DNA from: a virus
IMG/VR virus record: IMGVR_UViG_3300029787_000219
Span: 1-30,919 of that record
DNA length: 30,919 nucleotides
Strand: one strand, 5' to 3'
This document shows positions 11,773 through 20,234 of the stretch, in pieces; position 1 is the first letter of the stretch, and each line of letters opens with the position of its first letter. The position numbers and the translations under genes are program-made. The notes under the pieces were generated by a model. It was not told the DNA's origin and searched no databases. It saw only the letters and a list, made by a program, of their open reading frames with translations.

Positions 11773-14304
11773 AGGCCCACGCAATCTTTGAGCGATCTCC
11801 CGATCTTGGGGGTTGGGTAAGATCGTCGGAGAGTCGGCCACAGAGAATGATGGCATCGTTGGCTCTGCTTCTGGGAGCGGCTCAAACACATCAACCTGGG
11901 GTGGCCCTACCTGGGGAATCGTCATGTTGTTAGCTCGAGCCATTATCTCGTCCGTGTTAGGCAAAAGCTTGTCGGCCGTGCTTTTAGGCACAGCTGTTCT
12001 AAAGCCGATCTCGTTGTCACGAGGCGTCTCACCCTTTTCTTGCTGAGATCTGCTGCCTTCCGTGGGTAAGGGCTCGATCGTCTCCTGCGTCAAACCCTGC
12101 AAAACACCGCGAACCTCGTCTCGGATGTCCGGGTTCACTTCGAAGATCTGGCCCAGGCGCCGGACGTGTTGACCGAAAGATTTAGGATTGTATACCGCTT
12201 TCTCAACGCCGGTGGTCAGCCATTTCACAAAGTCCGGGTTGGTCATCAGCTTGGCCCCAGCATACGGGCCAATCAAACTGCCGAATCCGTACTCGAAACC
12301 GTCAGAGCCCATCATACGACCGAACGCGCTGTCTGCGCCTAACACCCCTAGCATACCCATAGCGGCGACAGCGCGGCCTGTACCAGAGGGATTTGCCATA
12401 TCTGACGCGGCCTTACCTACTCGCTCGATCGTGAACACCAGGTCGTCGAGTTTAGGCACAAGCTCTTTGTACTCGGTGCCATTGAACAGGGCCTGCTTTG
12501 CTTCGGGAGATAGGTTATTCCAATTGGTCAAGAATCTAGCTGGAGAGAAGCCAGCGTCAGAAACAATCTCTGCCCCTTCTCTTGCAGCCGCTTCACCGAT
12601 CTCAGAAGCTCCCATGGCACTGGCTGTGGGTGTTCCCATCTTTCCGAGCATGTAGCCAGATATGACGTTAAACTCTTCTGGCGTGAATTGTCTGCGCAGC
12701 TTTTCAATGCGCTCGCCGCCTTCTTTTGAGCCACTCAAAACGAATCGTAAAGCTCCGGTGGCCTCTGACTCGCCGCGCTTGATCACATCATCGATGAAGG
12801 CAACGTCGCCGCCTTTCTTCATATTCTCGCGAACGAAAGCATTGGCTGCTTTATAACGCTTCAGTATTTCTTGCCCAGCATTGACGCCAGCTGCCTCGTC
12901 GAACATATCCAGCTGACGGCCACTTGCAGATGCCACGAGATCGTCCAGATCTTTTGTGACGAAGCCCACCAGCTCTTTGACTCTCTGCTCAGATTTATCC
13001 AGGGCACCCTGGCTTTCAGCTTTGCGAACCGTGCTCATCAAGCTGCTGCGAAAATCTTTGAGTCGATCGTAAGTGAGCAGTCCATCCTTCGCGTCTTGTA
13101 ATACTTTCTCTGCTTGGCGAAGCGCGGTAGCCACATCCTCTTTGCCAGTCGCACTGCGCGAATCGGCGAGAAATCGTTGTGTAAATTGGATCGTGTTTTT
13201 GGCTTGCGAAGTCAAATCATCTGGAATCAGATCACCGACTGCGTTGTACATCTCGTTCACTTTTTCGTTGTATCGAGCGCGCGCTGCCTGGGCAGCATCC
13301 ATGGTTCGGTAAGCCGCGTCGGATGTTGTGCGGGCTCCGCCAAAGTCTTCTGCCAATTTGGCAACAGAAGCATCGATCTCTCTGATCGTTTGCTGCGCGT
13401 TGTTACGCATCGTAACAGTCGATGTGGGCAGGTTTGAAAGTACAGCGTTTTCAACCAGGTTAAACAACGGACTACCCGTTACCTGGCCCAGGGTCGGCGA
13501 CGATACGCCTGCTCTGGTCATTCGTTCTAACGCTTCTTTCGCGGGCACAGACATCGCTCTGCTCGCGTATCGGATCGGCGCACCAGAGACAAATTTTACG
13601 CCGTCGATTATTTTACTGACGACGGGCCCGGCAGCTGCGTTTATGGCGGCAGTGGTTGAGAAATCGGCCAGCCGTTCCAGGCCAGTCCGGTTGTCTTCGG
13701 TCTCGCCAAAGTAATCCAAAATGCTGATGTAAGCTTCTCGAGCCGTCGCGCTGCCCAAACCCTCACCCGCAATAAATGCGGCTGTAGCGGCTGGCACCGA
13801 TCCGAGGATGGTGGGAGAAGCTGCCGTTCCTGCCGCGCCTGCTGCAAGCAAACCGGTGCCGACCCCGCCTACTGTCTCGGCGATCTCGGGCCCTACGTCT
13901 GCGATGTCGCCCAGCGTTGGAACCGGGATGCCAAACAAACGAATGTCCTCATCGAACAAAGTCAGCTGGCCCGTCTCTGGGTTGGTGAAAACAAAGTTGC
14001 CCCGACCGAACTTGGTCGCACCATACTCTGGATCGAAAACCTCGACCGGTACGGCGTCAGGGAAGAAATTCTTGAGAGTGGAAAGCTTGTCCTCTTGGCG
14101 CTGCGCGGCAGCGACTTGCGCCCTTACGCCAGCGGGCGCTCCACTCTGCGTGTCGACTGAATCAGACAGGCGTCGCGCAGCGATATCCATAAGCAAACTA
14201 TTATCGAAATCACCGGTGTCTGCGATACCCATGCCTTTTCCGGCCGGGGTTGCCATCCGCAACAAAGTATCGTCACTGAGCGTATCGAGCGCGTTCTGCG
14301 TCAC
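11746..14304 (-). CDS. Large internal virion / ejection-type protein
   Basis: The protein has 852 residues. Polar and Asp-rich at the start (MTQNALDTLSDDTLLRMATP), it then has a long Gly/Ala-rich hydrophobic segment around 140-190 (GVGTGLLAAGAAGTAASPTI) that could insert into a membrane, followed by about 500 residues of mainly helical sequence and a proline-rich tail. Proteins of this make-up at the end of podovirus virion operons are ejected with the DNA and form a channel across the envelope. It is the last gene of the virion block, coupled to the preceding one by ATGA. No lytic enzyme motif is visible. The assignment is by composition and position. Confidence 0.6.
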   Translation of the reverse strand: MTQNALDTLSDDTLLRMATPAGKGMGIADTGDFDNSLLMDIAARRLSDSVDTQSGAPAGVRAQVAAAQRQEDKLSTLKNFFPDAVPVEVFDPEYGATKFGRGNFVFTNPETGQLTLFDEDIRLFGIPVPTLGDIADVGPEIAETVGGVGTGLLAAGAAGTAASPTILGSVPAATAAFIAGEGLGSATAREAYISILDYFGETEDNRTGLERLADFSTTAAINAAAGPVVSKIIDGVKFVSGAPIRYASRAMSVPAKEALERMTRAGVSSPTLGQVTGSPLFNLVENAVLSNLPTSTVTMRNNAQQTIREIDASVAKLAEDFGGARTTSDAAYRTMDAAQAARARYNEKVNEMYNAVGDLIPDDLTSQAKNTIQFTQRFLADSRSATGKEDVATALRQAEKVLQDAKDGLLTYDRLKDFRSSLMSTVRKAESQGALDKSEQRVKELVGFVTKDLDDLVASASGRQLDMFDEAAGVNAGQEILKRYKAANAFVRENMKKGGDVAFIDDVIKRGESEATGALRFVLSGSKEGGERIEKLRRQFTPEEFNVISGYMLGKMGTPTASAMGASEIGEAAAREGAEIVSDAGFSPARFLTNWNNLSPEAKQALFNGTEYKELVPKLDDLVFTIERVGKAASDMANPSGTGRAVAAMGMLGVLGADSAFGRMMGSDGFEYGFGSLIGPYAGAKLMTNPDFVKWLTTGVEKAVYNPKSFGQHVRRLGQIFEVNPDIRDEVRGVLQGLTQETIEPLPTEGSRSQQEKGETPRDNEIGFRTAVPKSTADKLLPNTDEIMARANNMTIPQVGPPQVDVFEPLPEAEPTMPSFSVADSPTILPNPQDREIAQRLRGPLGGIASLS

Positions 14305-14942
14305 GGTATGAGCCCCCTCTGTCTGAGTTCAGCCTGTAACTCGGGATTATTCTTCGCTCTTTGAATCAAGATCCGCAAAGCCTCACTAGACGACGGGGTA
14401 GACGGCGCATCGGCTCCCCCCTCAGCGGCTACGATATCGGCTGTGCGCTTATATGCCTCACCCGCGTCGCCTTTCATCGCCGCCAAAGCGGCACGTCTTG
14501 CTTCTCGTTTCGCTTGTAAAACAGACGCTTTATCGCCAGGGAGAGGCAAATACGTTTTGTACATGAGGTCGAACTCGCCCGGCGTGATGGCCGCGCCAGA
14601 CTCTTTGCGCAGCTGAGCCGTCAAAAAATCATTTACGGCTCTGTCGTACAATTGGTACTTGGCAGTTTTGAAATAGTTTTCAACCAAGTCGCCGACGAAC
14701 GGGAAGTTTTCAACCGTGACATCATAAGCGTTCACAGGATTAAAACCGCTGTCCTCAAGCGCCTCCATCTGTCCGACCGCAGCGTCCATGCGCACAGCAA
14801 AACCAGCGGCGTCTTTTTGCCCCTCAGTAAACGGGTCTTTTTTCTTTTCTGTTCCTGCGATCGGTTTTGCTTGGAACCCAGAGGTCGGTGCAGTGGTCGC
14901 TCGAGCAGACTGTTCTTGTGTCAGAGGTACAAACCCGCTCAT
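14301..14942 (-). CDS. Phage internal/ejection protein
   Basis: The protein has 213 residues, MSGFVPLTQEQSARATTAPT at the start and a conserved-looking segment TAQLRKESGAAITPGEFDLM near 120-140. This AQLRKESGAAIT block is widespread in phage internal virion proteins. The rest is helical, with a Pro/Ser linker near the end. Overlaps of four bases (ATGA) on both sides couple it to its neighbours. It probably acts together with the other ejection-type proteins inside the head. Confidence in virion location is good, in exact role low. Confidence 0.6.
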   Translation of the reverse strand: MSGFVPLTQEQSARATTAPTSGFQAKPIAGTEKKKDPFTEGQKDAAGFAVRMDAAVGQMEALEDSGFNPVNAYDVTVENFPFVGDLVENYFKTAKYQLYDRAVNDFLTAQLRKESGAAITPGEFDLMYKTYLPLPGDKASVLQAKREARRAALAAMKGDAGEAYKRTADIVAAEGGADAPSTPSSSEALRILIQRAKNNPELQAELRQRGLIP

Positions 14943-15754
14943 TCTAAAAAGCCCTCTTGACCCTCAGCGTTTTTAAAAACCGGCTTGCCATCGACATATT
15001 TGCCAGTGAAGCTGAATCCCTCTGGCGCTTCTGGTGTAGGAGTCGTAGTAGCGTCTGTCGTAGTGCCCAGAGCTTTGTTGATATCTAAGCCAGGGACGAC
15101 GATCGTTTTGGCGCCCTCTTCAGTCTGTATGACCTGCGTCCTCGGCCTGCCTGCTACTGCCAGAGCAATCTTGTATTCCGCAGTCTTTTTCAGTTGCGGC
15201 TCTTGCTCCGCGCGCAGAATAAAATTTAGCGCAGAAGCCAGGTCGCCTTTACCCTGGAATACGCCGGATCCTGCTTGCTTCAGTCTTTCGAGTTGTAATT
15301 TGAATGACGCCTCAAGCCCAGCTTCTGCAATTTTGATATCGTCAGCTCGTTCTTTTTCGATCTCTTGACGGGCCATAAGCATCAGCTGCTGCTTCATCTT
15401 GTCCGCCTCATCTCGCTTGCGCTGAGCTTCTTGAGTGAACAAATCAAACCCTACTCCAAGCCCGTAGCCTAAAGGCGTGGGTCTGCCGCTTTGTGCGTTT
15501 TGTGCGAGACCTCTGGCAACACTGCTAGCCAGGTCAAACAGGCTCATGCGCCGAGGTGCTGGGAAGTAAGCCGCCAGCTCTTGCGCCCTGGTTGCGACAT
15601 CTTTGTATGCCGCAGGAGATCTATCAATAGATTTCAGTCCCGCCACATATTGATCGGCGACTGTTGGATCTGCTTGGGGCGCGGCCGCTGCCGGTTTGCC
15701 CCCGCCAGATAGAGCGTCGATTTGTTCAGACAGTTGTGCTCGAGATATTGCCAT
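14939..15754 (-). CDS. Internal virion-type protein, unknown
   Basis: The protein has 271 residues. It has an Ala/Pro-rich start (GGGKPAAAAPQADPT), a helical section with LFDLASSVARGLAQNAQSG, a long charged helix from about 112 to 160 (EAQRKRDEADKMKQQLMLMA) that may form a coiled coil, and a C-terminal section ending in YVDGKPVFKNAEGQEGF. It lies 15 bases after the 693-residue protein. Not recognised by family; composition and position point to a head-internal or tail-associated protein. Confidence 0.55.
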   Translation of the reverse strand: MAISRAQLSEQIDALSGGGKPAAAAPQADPTVADQYVAGLKSIDRSPAAYKDVATRAQELAAYFPAPRRMSLFDLASSVARGLAQNAQSGRPTPLGYGLGVGFDLFTQEAQRKRDEADKMKQQLMLMARQEIEKERADDIKIAEAGLEASFKLQLERLKQAGSGVFQGKGDLASALNFILRAEQEPQLKKTAEYKIALAVAGRPRTQVIQTEEGAKTIVVPGLDINKALGTTTDATTTPTPEAPEGFSFTGKYVDGKPVFKNAEGQEGFLE

Positions 15755-15769
15755 CAGATATCCACTTGG

Positions 15770-17851
15770 TTACATCGGTACGTTGGGATTGCCGTACGGC
15801 GTGTTCTGCGAGGCGTAAGTGCCCAGTGCTCCAAGAGCGCCAAGCCCTGCCGTCAACCCAGCGCCTAGCGCAGAAGGTGGCGGAGTGAACTGAGTTTGAA
15901 ACTGTGTTCGGTTTTGAGGAGCGAGCTGAACGAATGGCATAAGCGCCTGGTACTGAGCCAGAGGTGCTTGTTGTGCCTGTAACAAACCAGCTCGCTGCGC
16001 GTCTAGTTCACGCTGCCTTTGTTGTTGCGCCATGCCGCCGATACCCTGGAGCGCAGCCATATCCTGCATTCCCGCCTGTTGCGCTTGACCGCCCAAACCT
16101 GCCAGGGTTTGACCAAAGCCCATTTGTGCCGCGCCTAGCGCCTGACCTCCGGCCGCTTGTTGTTGACCGATCTGACCAAATTGTCCGGCGAGTTGCCCTG
16201 CGATATTCATACCGGTTTGTCCGGCCGCTTGGCGTGCGGCTGCATCTTGCTGACCCAGTTGTGTGAGTGTCTGGCCTAATCCTGTGCCAGCCGCAAAACG
16301 CTGCTGCGCTTGTTGTCCGAGCTGAGCACCGAGCTGTTGTTGAGCACCTAATTGTTGCTGCGCTGTCTGTTGCAGAAGGTTGCCGAATCCGGTGCCAGCC
16401 GCTAATTTAGCACTTGCCGCTCGCTCGGCTTGTCCAGCAACTTGTTGACCTGCTCCAAAACGTGTTTGAGCGCCGCCGCGAAGAATGTCAGAAAGACCGC
16501 GAGCGGCGGCTAACTCACTGGCTGCGCGTGCTTGCCGGGTGCCAGCAATATTTTGCGCAGCTCCGAATCTTTGTTGACCTGCTTGCGCCGCTCGATCAAC
16601 CAAACCTCTAGCACCCGCCAGTTCTTGACCCGCTAGTCCCGCGAGACCACTCGAAGCGGCTCTTGCCGCTTGTCGCCGCCTTTCGTCTTCGCTAATAGCC
16701 GTCTGCTGAGCCTGCTGAAAGCCGCGTGAGCGCAGTTCGCCAACACTCTTTGCCAGACCCCTACCAAGGGCTTCCGCCCTCTCTTCGGCGCTCAGACGCG
16801 CTCTGGAGCCAAATGCAGACTGGCCACCTCTTTGTATATCGCTGGCAATCGCACCGATGTCCTGCTTAGCAAGACCTTCGGTTGCGTCTTGAATCATCTG
16901 TTGCACGACTTGATCTTCAAAGGGGTCTTGCAGATCTCGTGTGGCTGCACCGATATCAAAATCACCAGTCGTTCGACGTAATTGTTTGCGAGCTTCTCCG
17001 AGATTCGTCCCAAACCCTCCAAGCAAATCTCTTTCGGCTCGAATCTGTCTACTCAAATCACGATCCAGTCGAGAAGCGGCACCGGTCAAACCCATCTCAG
17101 CGAGACCAAGCCTTTGCCGTTGAACGTCACCCGCTTTCGCAGCTATTTGCTCTCCGCGCTGCAAACCACGCTTCAAACCTTCGCGCTCGATCATTCCCAA
17201 GCCGACAGAATCGGTGATGTCACGGCCAAACTCATCCAAAGTCCGCCTGCCTTGTTGCCTCGCTCGCGCAAGATCCATGCCAAATCTTTGCGTGTCTCGC
17301 ACGCCGCGACGCGCCAGGTCGCCCAAGTCGCCGCGCAATCTTTCTTCAGCGACAAGAGCGCGACCTCGGCCTTGTTGAGTGGCTTGCATGGCGTCCATCA
17401 ACGCTCGATCGCGTTGGTCAAGCGCGAAGCCTGCTCCTTCCCTGGTGGCTTCCAAGGCGCGACGAGAGGCTAGTGCTTGGTCGTCTAAACCTCTGCGGAT
17501 GGAACCAATTCCTGCGGCACCCTCTCTGACAGCTCTGTCAATGAAGGGCGTTTGCACGCCCACGTTGCGCCGAGCAAGCTGCATCGCTCTGATTTGATCG
17601 GGAGACAGCCCGGCGATTTCTTGAGGGATGACGATCGGTCTGCCTTGGTCATCGAAGAACGTGCGCTCTGCTGCGCGAAAGGCGCCAGGAATAAACCCGC
17701 CTTGTCCATCAAGCCCAAACAGAAGCTGCTGAGTGATTGGATCCATTCGGGTTTCTGTCTTGGTGACACCACCAACGAAGGGTTGTTCTGCGCTCCCGCC
17801 CTCTTGAAACCGACGAACCTGTGCTAACTGTCCTGGCGTCAAGATGCTCAT
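15770..17851 (-). CDS. Ala/Gly/Gln-rich internal virion protein
   Basis: The protein has 693 residues. The first 400 are helical and Arg/Asp-rich (GRRTLDEFGRDITDSVGLGM). From about 400 to 630 the sequence is low complexity, dominated by Ala, Gly and Gln, with short repeats such as AAGTGFGNLLQQ and AAGTGLGQTLTQ and runs like QQLGAQQQLGAQLGQQAQQ. It starts with ATG overlapping the previous stop (ATGA). Long helical, Gln/Ala-rich proteins at this place in podovirus operons are usually ejection proteins. No enzymatic motif is seen. Confidence 0.6.
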   Translation of the reverse strand: MSILTPGQLAQVRRFQEGGSAEQPFVGGVTKTETRMDPITQQLLFGLDGQGGFIPGAFRAAERTFFDDQGRPIVIPQEIAGLSPDQIRAMQLARRNVGVQTPFIDRAVREGAAGIGSIRRGLDDQALASRRALEATREGAGFALDQRDRALMDAMQATQQGRGRALVAEERLRGDLGDLARRGVRDTQRFGMDLARARQQGRRTLDEFGRDITDSVGLGMIEREGLKRGLQRGEQIAAKAGDVQRQRLGLAEMGLTGAASRLDRDLSRQIRAERDLLGGFGTNLGEARKQLRRTTGDFDIGAATRDLQDPFEDQVVQQMIQDATEGLAKQDIGAIASDIQRGGQSAFGSRARLSAEERAEALGRGLAKSVGELRSRGFQQAQQTAISEDERRRQAARAASSGLAGLAGQELAGARGLVDRAAQAGQQRFGAAQNIAGTRQARAASELAAARGLSDILRGGAQTRFGAGQQVAGQAERAASAKLAAGTGFGNLLQQTAQQQLGAQQQLGAQLGQQAQQRFAAGTGLGQTLTQLGQQDAAARQAAGQTGMNIAGQLAGQFGQIGQQQAAGGQALGAAQMGFGQTLAGLGGQAQQAGMQDMAALQGIGGMAQQQRQRELDAQRAGLLQAQQAPLAQYQALMPFVQLAPQNRTQFQTQFTPPPSALGAGLTAGLGALGALGTYASQNTPYGNPNVPM

Positions 17852-19926
17852 GCTGCCGCCCTCTTTGGTTTGTCAGCGAACTCAGAGAACAGCTCCATCA
17901 TCTCGTACATAAGATTTGTGCCTTTGTCTCTGCTTTCACTGCCGTTAGGCGTAAGCGTCAGAATGCCGCCGTCACCTCTTTGGAGATCAAATGCCCCGGC
18001 TCCTCGAACTGCACGACCGGTCATAACGAACTCACCATCTGACAACATCGCCGGTATGTCATCGCTGACCTCGGTGCCAGGCCCATTGATCGGGCCATCC
18101 ATTCTTTTGAAATCTTCCTTCGCGACATCGCCGCCCTCGGCGAAGGCCATCACTGGGCCACCGTATCTCGCAGACATGACTGCTTTGTCTGGCGATGGCT
18201 TGCCAACACCGTCCCGTTCTTTCATCAAAGATTCATAATCTGGATCGAACAAACGAATGATGCTGCCGTCAGCGCGGCGTCCCATCGCGGGGTTGATGCC
18301 CCGATTGCCTCTGTATTCAGGTGTTCCGAATACGTTGCCTTCCTCATCTCTAGGAATTTTCATTTGAAGTTTGAGTTGCATATCCGAAGCGCCTTCGGTT
18401 TCGGGTTCAGGCGCTCGCCTACCCCCGCTCAACGTCGGTATCGTTCCCGTTGGCAACAAACCAAATTCCACAGGGTTTGGTGCTTCTTTGCCCATGCGTC
18501 GAGCGATCTCAGCTTCGATATTGTATCTGCCCGTTGAACCTTCTTGAGTGAGAGGAGTTAAGGGCACTCCGCGCATATTCTTGGCTTCATCATAAGCAAG
18601 CTTGCCGATCAAACCAGCAGCACCGAGCGCGCCTAGGGTTCCTAGGTTGAAACCACCGCCACCGCCGCCGCCGAACAAACCGCCAATACCTCCGCCTTGT
18701 CGAACCGGGTCGGAGGGTCTGCCCTTGAGCATGTCCTCTAACACACCGAGCTGACTTTGGCCTGGCTGACCGCCGCCAAGGAGGTTTCTGAAAATATTGC
18801 CGGTGCGCGACCCGCCGCCAAGTGATGCAAGACCACCTTGCGGGTTCATAAAGCTTGCGGATGAAACGCCTAGCTCGCCAAGAACTTCTGATGGACTCAT
18901 CCCTTGCGTCAACAAGGATTCGATCTGACCCGTTAATTCTGGGTTTGTTGAAGTAATTTGACCTAATATTTCAGAGTCACTCAACTTGGCTTGCCCACTC
19001 ATGGTTGCGCCACGCAACAAGCCAGGTATGCCACCTCCCTCAGCCGATCCGGTAAAAGTGCCGATTGGGTTTTTCAGCAATCCCCCGATTCCGCTGCGTA
19101 GAGCAGAGCCAGTACCAGCGAGGCCTTGACCGATGCCGCCGAGGAAGCTACCACCACCAGCTTTTGTAATGTCTCCAATATTTTTGCCAAGACCCCCACC
19201 AGTCGCCAGAGGCCCCGCAACAGTCAACAAGCTCAAAGGGTTGGCTCGACCCTTAGCTACGTCATAGACGGTGAATGCTTTGTTCGCCAATGCTGCGATC
19301 GGTTGCCAAGGCCCTGGAATAAATTGGGCGACTTTTGCGATCGGCTTGACGACCTTTTTTACAACCTTCTTGATCCCTTTAGCGATCTTCTTGAAAAAGC
19401 CGAACTCCTCTAGCCCGGTGATCGGGTTGAGGCTTGCAATACCAAGCCCAACGACATGGGCCTCTGGATCCAGATCAAGCTCGCCGAAACGGCTTTCGAC
19501 CATCCGTTCGAACTCTGGATCCTCGAACATTTCTGGAGGAAGAACCACCTCACCCGGTCGGAGGTGCGCCAAGGCAGTGTCTTCGCCCCGGCCTTGTGCT
19601 GCGATCTCAAATGCTTGAGCGGCCATCGGGGCCTCCTGGCTCAGCACCGCTGCTTCTGCCATGTGCTCGATCTGAGCACGCTCGCTGGGATCCTCTGCTT
19701 GGTCACGTTGAGCCATCAGCTCATCGATGTATTCGACCAAGGAGGCATTTGGATCCTGTTGTGCCCCCTCGGCGACGCCTTGTTGCGCCTCCATGAGCAT
19801 CCGATCCATTTCGGGGGTTGTCTCTGTTTCAGCTTCGACGACGGTTCCGCCTTCAGCAAAAGGCTCAGCTATTTGCCTGTCTTTTGTGTTGTAGACGTTG
19901 AGTAACGCTTGCTCGAGTTCCATCAT
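17848..19926 (-). CDS. Pore-type internal virion protein with basic amphipathic segment
   Basis: The protein has 692 residues. It has an acidic N-terminal 150, then HLRPGEVVLPPEMFEDPEFE and GLGIASLNPITGLEEFG. A strikingly basic amphipathic helix follows (FFKKIAKGIKKVVKKVVKPI) running into a hydrophobic stretch, FIPGPWQPIAALANKAFTVY. Gly-rich hydrophobic segments follow (GLFGGGGGGGFNLGTLGALG), then a Met/Gly-rich end with MLSDGEFVMTGRAVRGAGAF. Such lytic-peptide-like segments fit insertion into the host membrane during DNA entry. The start at 19926 or 19923 (ATGATG) overlaps the previous stop. The role is inferred from composition and gene order. Confidence 0.6.
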   Translation of the reverse strand: MMELEQALLNVYNTKDRQIAEPFAEGGTVVEAETETTPEMDRMLMEAQQGVAEGAQQDPNASLVEYIDELMAQRDQAEDPSERAQIEHMAEAAVLSQEAPMAAQAFEIAAQGRGEDTALAHLRPGEVVLPPEMFEDPEFERMVESRFGELDLDPEAHVVGLGIASLNPITGLEEFGFFKKIAKGIKKVVKKVVKPIAKVAQFIPGPWQPIAALANKAFTVYDVAKGRANPLSLLTVAGPLATGGGLGKNIGDITKAGGGSFLGGIGQGLAGTGSALRSGIGGLLKNPIGTFTGSAEGGGIPGLLRGATMSGQAKLSDSEILGQITSTNPELTGQIESLLTQGMSPSEVLGELGVSSASFMNPQGGLASLGGGSRTGNIFRNLLGGGQPGQSQLGVLEDMLKGRPSDPVRQGGGIGGLFGGGGGGGFNLGTLGALGAAGLIGKLAYDEAKNMRGVPLTPLTQEGSTGRYNIEAEIARRMGKEAPNPVEFGLLPTGTIPTLSGGRRAPEPETEGASDMQLKLQMKIPRDEEGNVFGTPEYRGNRGINPAMGRRADGSIIRLFDPDYESLMKERDGVGKPSPDKAVMSARYGGPVMAFAEGGDVAKEDFKRMDGPINGPGTEVSDDIPAMLSDGEFVMTGRAVRGAGAFDLQRGDGGILTLTPNGSESRDKGTNLMYEMMELFSEFADKPKRAAA

Positions 19927-20234
19927 GATATTGTCACCGATACTCCACCCACTGCTGTCGTTGCCGCCAAGCCTGTCGCGTACGTCTGATGACTATACAG
20001 ATCCCTGAACTGCGTCCCGTCGAAAGCTTGGTGAATCTGCGTGGTAGTATTAAATATGATTGATCCGGTTGCAAACTGAAGCTGACTGATTTCGGTGGCG
20101 TTGAAATGCGGTGATATTGTGAAATCGACACGGCTCAGGTTGAGTTCAAGAATACGAATGAGTCTGTTAAACGTGTCTGCTGATACCGTTTCGCCCTGGG
20201 CAAACGGCAACCGCGTTTCGAGCAGCTTGCTCAT
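19923..20234 (-). CDS. Small virion-region protein, possibly tail-fibre related
   Basis: The 103-residue protein has an N-terminal helix (SADTFNRLIRILELNLSRVD) and a beta-rich C-terminal half (TGSIIFNTTTQIHQAFDGTQ) reminiscent of short trimeric tail-fibre ends that carry a description-like phrase of strand, turn and strand. It starts inside an ATGA overlap with the tail-hub gene and ends inside the start of the next. Gene order between tail hub and ejection proteins supports a tail-tip or fibre-linked part; the family is not certain. Confidence 0.5.
   Translation of the reverse strand: MSKLLETRLPFAQGETVSADTFNRLIRILELNLSRVDFTISPHFNATEISQLQFATGSIIFNTTTQIHQAFDGTQFRDLYSHQTYATGLAATTAVGGVSVTIS

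Noticed and set aside
13808-14311. Plus-strand open frame of 167 codons opposite the 852-residue virion protein
   Set aside because: Ser/Pro-rich shadow of a GC-rich gene, no start signal, against the operon direction.
16000-16600. Sequencing or assembly artefact in the Ala/Gly/Gln-rich gene
   Set aside because: The repeats are imperfect at DNA level and the frame stays open over the full 693 codons, so it reads as a real low-complexity protein.
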